DNA of 41,241 nucleotides from Desulfocapsa sp. (GTDB taxonomy: Bacteria > Desulfobacterota > Desulfobulbia > Desulfobulbales > Desulfocapsaceae): the NCBI GenBank assembly GCA_030145625.1, contig JAQYVF010000042.1, positions 1 through 41,241 of the forward strand, read 5' to 3'. Both the position numbers and the translations under genes were made by a program. Below, one piece after another: positions 32,916-40,054 of the stretch (position 1 is its first letter; every line of letters starts with the position of its first letter). The notes beneath the pieces are model-generated. The model was not told the DNA's origin. It ran no database searches and saw nothing but the letters and a program-made list of their open reading frames with translations.

Positions 32916-33127
32916 AAATAAATTAGTTTGAAAATATGAGATTCAGGCAAATCAGATGGAAGAAACAGTGCCTTGATACAGCTCCTGCTTCTTTTACCCG
33001 GAGAAGAAAAAACATCTTTTCATTATCAAACCGGCACCCGTTGACACGAACCAATGGGCAAGTCTGTTTATCTTGGTGTCCACGCAAGATTTCACAAAAG
33101 TGCAACCGTGCATGGCTGCCCCTCTCT

Positions 33128-33143
33128 TTAAGGGTACCTTGAA
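33128..33143. promoter_or_regulatory. TTAAGGGTACCTTGAA motif between the second MCP and the leader
   Basis: Matches the palindrome at 1509-1523 and the minus-strand motif at 24161-24174. The 32917-33428 stretch has no credible gene. Confidence 0.35.
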
Positions 33144-33321
33144 AAATTAGATTTTTCGTTCAAAATTGAGGCATGAGGGAAATTTTACCGCAGGCATATG
33201 CTTGATATTCCGAGGATATAATTTTCTTCATAACGAAGAGTTTGGGCGAAAAGGCAATTTTGCAAGGTGGCCTTAACTCTATATCTCCTAATCTTGAGAA
33301 TGCACTTCGTTCCAACTCAAA

Positions 33322-33352
33322 GGCAAACCTGTTTGCAGGAAACAGGTTTGCC
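33322..33352 (-). terminator. Perfect 13-bp hairpin downstream of the second MCP
   Basis: GGCAAACCTGTTT and AAACAGGTTTGCC around a 5-base loop. It lies about 80 bases past the MCP stop. Only TTTGAG follows on the minus strand, so it is a weak intrinsic terminator or an RNA 3'-end stabiliser. A 7-bp inverted repeat (CAAGGTG/CACCTTG) also overlaps the MCP stop. Confidence 0.5.
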
Positions 33353-33428
33353 AGCCTATCATAGGTATTGCGGAATTACTGATAGTCATTTGTTATTGAT
33401 ACGTTTTCCAACACAAGGTGGCCACAAG

Positions 33429-35666
33429 TCACACCTTGAATTGAGCCACCATGCTTGTTAATTTTTCAGCAAGTTCACTCAACTCTTCAGCACTTACATT
33501 CACCTGCGCACTGCTGGAATTAATTTCAGATGATGCCTGCCCAACTTCAGCTATGTCAACGGCTACTTGTGCGGTCACGGATGATGCCTGATTTACATTC
33601 TCATTGACTTCCTGGATACCTTGTGAAGCCTGGGATACGTTATCAGATATCTCCTGTGTTGCATTTGCCTGCTCTTCAACAGTTACCGCAACGCTAGACA
33701 CCATTTCATTCACTTCCTTTATAATTGCCGTAATTTGGGTAATTTCGGTAACTGACTTACCACTTGCATCTTGAATACTTGAGATTTTATCTTTAATGTC
33801 TTTAGTAGCATCAGAGGTCTGTTTTGCCAGATCTTTAATTTCATTGGCTACAACAGCAAACCCCTTACCAGCTTCTCCAGCTCGTGCCGCTTCAATTGTT
33901 GCGTTCAAAGCTAGCAGGTTTGTTTGCTCGGAAATCTCAGTGATCGTTTCCGTCACTTCACCAATTTCCTGGGCTGAAACACCAAGTTCATTAATTTGTT
34001 CAGAGGCATTCTCAGATTGAGTAACGGCAGTTTTGGTAATAGAACTTGTTTTCTCGGTATTTAATGCAATTTCTGTAATGGTGGTAGACATCTCTTCAGA
34101 TGCAGCTGCAACCATATTTACATTTACCGACGTTTCTTCGGAAGCTGCAGCAACAGAATCCATATTCACACTCATCTCCTCAGCTGCTGTAGCAACAGTA
34201 TTTGCCTTGCCGGTTGTCTGCTCTGCATTGGCTGACATCTGGTTGGAAATTGCTGAAAGCTCGGTTGATGCAGAAGATAATGTTTGCACACCAGTTGCAA
34301 TATCCTTAAACATTGTCCGAAGCCTTGCAGTCATATTGTTTAGGGAATCAATGAGGGAACCTGTCTCATCCTGACTCTTACTCTCCACGCTGAAGGTAAG
34401 GTCACCATCTGCTATTTTTTCAGCTAGTTGGACGCCATCCCGGATGGAGAGGACAATGCTGCGAACGACAAAAACAACCAAGATTGCCAAGCCTAAGAGA
34501 ACGATACATGAGACAACAACGGTAACAAGAAGAGTACGCTCGGCAGCGGTGTTAGTTGCTATCTGTTTTGCATGTCTACTCTTCTCGGCCAGCTCAACAA
34601 TCTGTTCTACCTCAGGTTCAACCTTATGCACGGCCTCTCCCATCTCAGCACTCAACGTTTTGATCAACTTATCGTTGTCCACCAGGGCCAAAAAACAATC
34701 CTTGTACGTATTCAGTTGGTCACTAACGGCCTGTAGGTGCTTTTTTGCCACCTTATTGTTATCAAACCCCTTGCGCAGTTTTTCAATGGCATCCAGAGTC
34801 CCACTTACATACTTAGGATCGCGGCGCAGAAGGTAATCCTTCTCGTTTTTACGGATATCGAGAAGCATGGCCTTGGCGTCCTGAACGTATATGGAACTAA
34901 GCGACTTCTCAATGGTATGTGCAACTTCACGGATGCTCTTATATATATCGGGCTCGTCAAACTGAATAAAAGAGTTGGCATCGTTTTGATACCTGGCGAT
35001 TTCACGAATCAAAGCCTCTTTTTCCTTAGGATCATATTCTTGAGTCGTGATCAGATCGCTGAGAGTTTTGATGGCAGACAACCATTTTTTTTCATATTTT
35101 TCGCTCCTGGCCAGATAGAAATCCTTTTCATACCTACGTATCTGGAGTAAGGCCACATCAAGGTCGGCGACTTGATGATCCTTAAGATCTTCAGCCAATT
35201 TGTGGGCGCTATCACGAAACTTGCCCTGCAGGCCTGACTTATGATCAAGGCCAGTGTTCTCCCAGGCTTTACTAACAGCTAAAAACTTGGCCTTATAGAG
35301 ATCGATATTATGAATGATTGCTGATGCCATTACGCCGATTTCACTCTCCGAACCAGCCAAATCGATAATCTGTTTTGCCTCATTTTCTACCAAGGTCACA
35401 GTATCTGTGACGCGCTTGACATATTTTTTATCCTTTCTGAGAAAAAAATCTTTCTCAGAACGGCGGCACTGGAGCATCTGGATATCAATCTGGTCAGCAT
35501 GCTCGACAATGGCTACATCTTGATCCAGGAGAGATATGTAATTGTTCTCCATATCTTTTACAACAAAGACATTTGTAATGAGGATAGCACAGGATGTGAG
35601 GATCAATGCACCCATAACCCCCCCGAACTTGATGAAAAGATTGGCCCTTTTCCAGAGAGTGATCAT
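33429..35666 (-). CDS. Methyl-accepting chemotaxis protein with helical (HBM-like) sensor
   Basis: 745 residues. TM1 (about 12-32) and TM2 (about 375-400) bracket a long all-helical periplasmic region. That region contains three copies of a similar motif: [32 protein letters not shown] and [16 protein letters not shown]. The motif resembles helical bimodular (HBM) sensors that bind small organic acids, but with three copies. HAMP and a normal signalling domain follow ([39 protein letters not shown]). A perfect AAAGGAGGAAACT lies before the ATG. Its start overlaps the stop of a 23-codon ORF. The ligand is unknown. Confidence 0.92.
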   Translation of the reverse strand: MITLWKRANLFIKFGGVMGALILTSCAILITNVFVVKDMENNYISLLDQDVAIVEHADQIDIQMLQCRRSEKDFFLRKDKKYVKRVTDTVTLVENEAKQIIDLAGSESEIGVMASAIIHNIDLYKAKFLAVSKAWENTGLDHKSGLQGKFRDSAHKLAEDLKDHQVADLDVALLQIRRYEKDFYLARSEKYEKKWLSAIKTLSDLITTQEYDPKEKEALIREIARYQNDANSFIQFDEPDIYKSIREVAHTIEKSLSSIYVQDAKAMLLDIRKNEKDYLLRRDPKYVSGTLDAIEKLRKGFDNNKVAKKHLQAVSDQLNTYKDCFLALVDNDKLIKTLSAEMGEAVHKVEPEVEQIVELAEKSRHAKQIATNTAAERTLLVTVVVSCIVLLGLAILVVFVVRSIVLSIRDGVQLAEKIADGDLTFSVESKSQDETGSLIDSLNNMTARLRTMFKDIATGVQTLSSASTELSAISNQMSANAEQTTGKANTVATAAEEMSVNMDSVAAASEETSVNVNMVAAASEEMSTTITEIALNTEKTSSITKTAVTQSENASEQINELGVSAQEIGEVTETITEISEQTNLLALNATIEAARAGEAGKGFAVVANEIKDLAKQTSDATKDIKDKISSIQDASGKSVTEITQITAIIKEVNEMVSSVAVTVEEQANATQEISDNVSQASQGIQEVNENVNQASSVTAQVAVDIAEVGQASSEINSSSAQVNVSAEELSELAEKLTSMVAQFKV

Positions 35667-35734
35667 AGTTTCCTCCTTTCATGAAACACACCACCAAAAA
35701 CTGCGATTTTTAAATAGTCTATTTGCTTTGGCAT
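35663..35734 (-). CDS. Short 23-residue ORF coupled to the second MCP
   Basis: Starts at an ATG with AGGAGG upstream and reads [17 protein letters not shown] and six more residues; its TGA overlaps the MCP ATG. By alignment of the two leaders, its ATG occupies the same place as the start of the PstS-like gene. It may be a leader peptide, or the relic of a binding-protein gene removed by deletion. Not known from any family I recognise. Confidence 0.5.
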   Translation of the reverse strand: MPKQIDYLKIAVFGGVFHERRKL

Positions 35735-36200
35735 TCTTTCCTCCTAGGAATATGTGGTGCCTTTTGTTATTAACAAAATTATTGCCAAAAATGATGCCCC
35801 TCAGGGAACGGCCGCTCCACCTTTTCTATCAACTCAACTATCTTTGTCGTATCACCATCTCCAGCGATTTTCAAAACAAAAAACCGACTCACCGCCTACC
35901 ACATTTTTTGTTAGATTTTAAGTAAATACCCAACAATCCACCCCCTTTAAATTGTCACACTCTCATGTCACAATTCAGTGACCTTATCCATCAGAAAGAT
36001 CAATTCTACAATGGTACAAACAGGTAGAAATAAAAATACTAACGCATTGTTTGAACAAATAAATGAGCAGATAAACGGACCCCACAAAGAAGACAGTGTA
36101 CTATTGTAGATTTATCAAACAAGAGAACTCGAAGGAGCAGAACAGACACTACAAGAACAGGACAGGCATAAAGCACCCCAACTGCCACAAAGTATCATAT
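35735..36200 (-). promoter_or_regulatory. Leader of the second MCP, paralogous to 32411-32916
   Basis: Carries the second copy of the 57-base core (35827-35883) and the terminator-like hairpin (TCCC-TGA-GGGG before ATCATTTTT). The farther part also aligns, for example around CCCCACAAAGAAGACAG at 36080 against CCCCGCAAAGAAGACAG at 32788. There is no gene in it. Confidence 0.5.
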
Positions 36201-36624
36201 ATTCCATCAATAATATTTCTTCTTATTATTACGATCCTGTCAGGCTTTTTGATAACCAATACCCCTTGATTGCCATCCTAATTCGGGGTAAAAAGCAAAA
36301 TTGACCTTTTTCCTGACCCAAAATCCTACTGATGAAATTTTTTCCAAATCCCATGGAAATCCGTCCCCCTCAGCCAGAACAAGTTTTTTATGCGAACAAG
36401 GCTTGTGGCTTTACCACCAATAATGATTACTCTTTCTACTAGCCTTACTGCAGCACCTGAGGCCAATGGTGGCACACTCTGATTTTGTCTTCACAGGTGC
36501 AACCACACACAAAGTGCTCATGCTGACTGACCAATAAAGCATACAAATAGAACTGCCCTCTCATGAGCCTTTGCCTTTATACCTTGACTGCCAGAAACAT
36601 TATTCTCAACGCAGGGAGGCCAAA
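36201..36624. other. Gap upstream of citrate synthase
   Basis: No gene is seen. GCACCTG (36453-36459) and CAGGTGC (36494-36500) form a 7-bp inverted repeat. I could not assign a promoter with confidence. Confidence 0.4.
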
Positions 36625-37815
36625 ATGACAGAATCAGTCAATGTGAAAAACATAGGATTGCGGGGAGTTACTGTTGCCGACACCAAAGTGAGCTTTATTG
36701 ACGGCAAGAAAGGCGTGCTCATTTATCGCGGCTACCGCATCGAGGATCTGGCCCAAAATGCTTCCTTTCCGGAGGTCGCATTTTTACTGCTCCACGGGGT
36801 CCCTCCCGATAACATGCAATTAGCAGACTTTAATGAGCAGTTGCTGGAGGCTAGTGAAATTCCAGCATATGTCTACGATGCACTGAAACACTACCCGGCA
36901 GATGCCAGGCCCATGGATGTGCTCCAGGCCGGAATTCCATTGTTGGCTATGGCCGACCCTGAGTTGTCAGATGATACAAGAGAGGCCAATATCAGAAAAG
37001 GTATAAGGCTCATAGCTCGGCTTCCCATGCTGGTTGCTGCCTGGCATCGTATCAGACAGGGTCTTCCCCCTTTGCCTGCAGAGAGTTCACTCTCCCATAC
37101 GGATAATTTCCTTTACCAACTCCATGGAATAAAACCCTCAGACAAGGCAACACAAGTATTGGATACATGCCTTGTTCTTCATGCCGATCATACCTTTAAT
37201 GCCTCAACATTTTCATGTCGCCAGGTTGTCTCTACCAGGGCTCATATCTATGCCGGAGTTACAGCGGGTATTGGTGCTCTTTCCGGAAGTTTACATGGTG
37301 GAGCCAATGCCCAGGTAATGAAAATGCTTCTTTCTTTACAAGATGAAAAGGATGTTGCCGCCTGGGTAAGTAAACAACTTGATAAGGGTGAACGGATTAT
37401 GGGTATGGGCCATGCCGTCTATAAGACAATGGACCCCAGAGCGACTTTTCTAAAAGAGATGGCCTTGAGTCTGGGCAAAGAAAGCGGTCAACGACAATTG
37501 GTTAGTCTCTCCAGGCAAATTGAAGAGGCGGCATTGATCGAATTTAAGAAACGGGGCAAGACTGAAATCAAACCTAACGTAGATTTTTACAGTGCCTCTG
37601 TCTATCATCTCCTGGGAATCCCCACGGACTTAATGACACCCATTTTTGCCATTTCACGGGTAGCCGGCTGGGCTGCTCATATCATTGAAGAAAAAACTGG
37701 AGAGGCCCAGGAAAAACCGGCACTCTACCGCCCCAAAGCTGAATATATTGGACAATATTGCGGCCTGATGGGTTGCGAATTCAAACCTCTGGAAAAGCAC
37801 TCCAGCAAGGAGTAA
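36625..37815 (+). CDS. Citrate synthase (or 2-methylcitrate synthase)
   Basis: Condenses acetyl-CoA or propionyl-CoA with oxaloacetate. 396 residues from the ATG at 36625, which has GGGAGG upstream; the frame continues 18 codons earlier without RBS. Short type: GLRGVTVADTKVSFIDGKKGVLIYRGYRIEDLA, catalytic His regions SLHGGANAQVMKM and GMGHAVYKTMDPRA, and Asp in NVDFYSASVYHLLGIP. The family covers both citrate and methylcitrate synthases and I cannot separate them here. It is followed 3 bases later by a small CxxC protein gene. With icd at 21735, it supplies two TCA steps. Confidence 0.9.
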   Translation: MTESVNVKNIGLRGVTVADTKVSFIDGKKGVLIYRGYRIEDLAQNASFPEVAFLLLHGVPPDNMQLADFNEQLLEASEIPAYVYDALKHYPADARPMDVLQAGIPLLAMADPELSDDTREANIRKGIRLIARLPMLVAAWHRIRQGLPPLPAESSLSHTDNFLYQLHGIKPSDKATQVLDTCLVLHADHTFNASTFSCRQVVSTRAHIYAGVTAGIGALSGSLHGGANAQVMKMLLSLQDEKDVAAWVSKQLDKGERIMGMGHAVYKTMDPRATFLKEMALSLGKESGQRQLVSLSRQIEEAALIEFKKRGKTEIKPNVDFYSASVYHLLGIPTDLMTPIFAISRVAGWAAHIIEEKTGEAQEKPALYRPKAEYIGQYCGLMGCEFKPLEKHSSKE

Positions 37816-37818
37816 ATT

Positions 37819-38175
37819 ATGAATGATACAATTATTTTTGTTTACAATGCAGATAGCGGATTATTCAACGCCCTTTCCGATAGTGCTCATAAAATATTTT
37901 CGCCTGAAACCTACGGTTGCAACCTATGTGCCATCACCCATTCCGCCCTTGGCATGAAAACGGAATGGAAGGAATTTCTCAATTCCTTAGACATACCCCT
38001 TGAGTTCATACACAGAAATGAACTCAAGGAAAAATATGACCTCAACGTCTCTTTGCCGGCTGTTTTTCGTAAGTCAGGAGGCGAAATGGAACTCATTCTT
38101 GCATCCGACCGAATTAATGAGTGCGAAAACATTGCAGACTTAAAAGAACTCATCAACAAAGAGATTCAGACCTGA
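37819..38175 (+). CDS. Conserved small protein with a CxxC motif, function unknown
   Basis: 118 residues. It starts FVYNADSGLFNALSDSAHKIFSPETYGCNLCAITHSALG; the CNLC pair near residues 34-37 with a nearby His could be redox or metal-binding. The secondary structure pattern looks thioredoxin-like, but this is a guess. AAGGAG before the ATG, and a 3-base gap to citrate synthase, indicate one operon. It converges with the selenoprotein gene with a 2-base gap. Confidence 0.78.
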   Translation: MNDTIIFVYNADSGLFNALSDSAHKIFSPETYGCNLCAITHSALGMKTEWKEFLNSLDIPLEFIHRNELKEKYDLNVSLPAVFRKSGGEMELILASDRINECENIADLKELINKEIQT

Positions 38176-38177
38176 TA

Positions 38178-38822
38178 TTATAGGGAGTTTAATGCTTTTA
38201 TCGTATTTTCCGGCTCCGGTCGTATCGTATAGTCCGTATTAATCTCTGCGGAGCGGATTATTTTCCCCTGGTCGATGACAAAACGGGCAGTGAGCGGCAA
38301 TGTCCACGAATCGTCACTGTTGTACATGGGAAGGTTAAGGTCAAACTGTTTGTAGACCTCTTGTAATTCTTCGGGAAGTTGATAGACCAGGCAATAGCTT
38401 TCTGCAACTCTATTGCCCGGATCACTCAACATCTCAAACTGCAACATTTTTTCCTGCTGCATGGCAAGATTGTATTCAACTTGCTGGGGAGATATGGCCA
38501 CAAGCGTTGCCCCAAGACCATTAATTTCACCTAGGATTCCCTGCAGAGCATCCAGCTCCATGTTACAATACGGTCACCATTTACCCCGAAAAAAACTCAG
38601 CACAAGCGGGCCGTTTGCCAGGAGTGCTTCCAGGCTCACTTCTGATTTAGCTGTACTGAGGAGGGAAAAATCAGGGGCCTTATCACCTACCTGAACTGCT
38701 CGGGTGGCAATTCCAGAATTACGTAAACTCTCTCCAGCACGTTCCATGGTTTTCAATACCTGCTCAGGTGCCTGCTCAACAAAGCTTTTTTTGAACGCAT
38801 CCATCTGTTCCTGCAATGTCAT
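38178..38822 (-). CDS. Selenocysteine peroxiredoxin-like protein (UGA-interrupted frame)
   Basis: The frame has a single in-frame TGA (38576-38574) and then continues to TAA. Before it reads LVLSFFRGKW and after it PYCNMELDALQ, so the stop falls at the catalytic Cys of the AhpC/TSA-like family (usual form WCPYCN). I read this as Sec83, with a resolving Cys86 (U-x-x-C), giving 214 residues. The ATG at 38822 has AAGGAGGGAGCT upstream and is preferred over the longer frame start at 38873. The N-terminal part has the usual VGDKAPDFSLLS block. A SECIS-like hairpin follows the UGA. It likely reduces peroxides with a thiol partner. Whether selA/selB/selC exist cannot be seen in this window. Confidence 0.87.
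38545..38559 (-). promoter_or_regulatory. Candidate bacterial SECIS hairpin
   Basis: GGAGC and GCTCT pair over 5 bases (one G-U) around the loop TGGAT; a further T-G wobble is possible. The loop guanines are 21-22 bases past the UGA, near the 19-21 of the E. coli fdhF element. This fits recognition by SelB. Confidence 0.7.
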
Positions 38823-38881
38823 AGCTCCCTCCTTGTTCAAAGTATGTATCAAGTTAGCCTCAAGTCTATCCACTGTACATA

Positions 38882-38910
38882 TTGTCCCAAAAAGCTGTAC
38901 TCTTTATACT
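38882..38910 (+). promoter_or_regulatory. Sigma70-like promoter for glucokinase
   Basis: TTGTCC (38882-38887), 17 bases, TATACT (38905-38910), about 100 bases before the start of glk. The divergent selenoprotein gene begins nearby at 38822. A 6-bp inverted repeat (GTTGAC/GTCAAC) lies about 25-50 bases downstream. Confidence 0.55.
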
Positions 38911-39014
38911 ATGCGACTTACTTTACAAAAGTCACTGTTGACCATAGCCGCGGGACTGTCAACCGGCCTGCAAGTGAATAATCCCAAAAAAGTGCAAACA
39001 GGAAAACGATTATA

Positions 39015-39974
39015 ATGAAAACCATCCTCGCCGCAGATATTGGCGGCACAAACAGTCGATTTGCCCATTTTGAGAGCAACCAGCACAAAGTTCTTACCCT
39101 GGTGAACACAAAATGGTTGCCCACTACCGGTGCTAAATCGTTTCCGCAGCTTCTAGATCAGCTCAAAACCAGCAATTTCACACTCCAACCTGACAAAGCC
39201 GACATTGCAGTTATCGGGATAGCCGGACCAGTGGAACACAACAGTTACAGTGCTCCGCCCTATATTCCATGGGCTGTTGATCTCAATGGAGATTCATGTA
39301 GCAATACTTTCAAGCATTCCATTTTGATCAATGATTTTGTTGCGCAAGCCTATTCCTGCCGATCTCCCATTGGTAAGAGAGCACTCAAAATCCTTGCCGG
39401 ACAAATGCTTGCCGAGCAGACAGTCGGAGTTTTGGGTGCCGGCACAGCACTTGGCAAGGCTATCCTCACCCCAACAACAAGCGGTGATTTCCTGGCCCTG
39501 CCCTCTGAAGGCGGACACGCCTACTTTCCTTTTATCTCCCCAAGAGAATTCTCTTTTCAGGAGTTCTACCGAGAAAAAAGTGGACTGCAGGAGATTACCG
39601 GCAACCTGGTGGTCTCCGGCAAGGGCTTGCACTACATCCACTGGTTCCTCACCGGTGAAAAACTTGAGCCGGAAGAAGTTAGCGCGCGATTTACTGCAGA
39701 ATCAGACACCCTGGCCTGGGCGGCAAAATTCTTTGGCCGTGTCTGCCGCGACTTTGCTCTGGAAGCAATGACCCGTGGCGGATTATACATAGCAGGCGGT
39801 GTTGCAGCTAAAAACCCTGAGCTTCTCACCCATGAGAATTTTCGGGCCGAGTTTTTACACTCCTCTACCATGGGAGGATTATTAGCAGAAATCCCTGTGT
39901 TCCTCATGGAGAATCAGGACAGCGGCCTCTGGGGAGCTGCATTTCATGGGCAGCAAGTCCTACAGAAAAAGTAA
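39015..39974 (+). CDS. glk: Glucokinase
   Basis: Phosphorylates glucose with ATP. 319 residues, bacterial Glk type: AADIGGTNSRFA phosphate loop, IGIAGPVE, LINDFVAQAYSC, GVLGAGTALGKA, LPSEGGHAYF and IAGGVAAKNPELL. AGGAAAA lies about 10 bases before the ATG. Single gene, convergent with the phosphoesterase gene. Confidence 0.94.
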   Translation: MKTILAADIGGTNSRFAHFESNQHKVLTLVNTKWLPTTGAKSFPQLLDQLKTSNFTLQPDKADIAVIGIAGPVEHNSYSAPPYIPWAVDLNGDSCSNTFKHSILINDFVAQAYSCRSPIGKRALKILAGQMLAEQTVGVLGAGTALGKAILTPTTSGDFLALPSEGGHAYFPFISPREFSFQEFYREKSGLQEITGNLVVSGKGLHYIHWFLTGEKLEPEEVSARFTAESDTLAWAAKFFGRVCRDFALEAMTRGGLYIAGGVAAKNPELLTHENFRAEFLHSSTMGGLLAEIPVFLMENQDSGLWGAAFHGQQVLQKK

Positions 39975-40054
39975 TGTAATTCAGGACGGGATACAGAATC
40001 AACGACTTCAAGTGTCCCAAAATTCGGCTGACCGAAAATTTTTCTGGTTCCCTG

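Larger units (their letters stand above)
32411..32916 (-). promoter_or_regulatory. Long leader of the PstS-like gene, paralogous to the leader at 35735-36200
   Basis: The closest part to the gene has a 57-base core (32495-32551) that matches 35827-35883 at 55 of 57 positions. Downstream of it, a hairpin with a TGA loop is kept in both copies and then an ATTTTT tract: the stem pair next to the closing C-G is T-A here and C-G in the other copy, a compensatory change. GAGGCC/GGTCTC gives an alternative 6-bp stem here. Two further small stems fold in the core (ATCGC/GTGAT and CGAC/GTTG). The upstream 350 bases are recognisably but less similar. This looks like a riboregulator or attenuator; the ligand is unknown. 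Confidence 0.5.

Noticed and set aside
32411-36200. c-di-GMP (GEMM) riboswitch in the leaders
   Set aside because: The GGCAAACC and GGGACGCAAAGCC core motifs are not found on the minus strand.
38574-38576. Frameshift or nonsense mutation in the peroxiredoxin gene
   Set aside because: The frame is unchanged across the UGA, the surrounding residues are conserved, only the catalytic Cys codon is replaced, and a SECIS-like hairpin follows.
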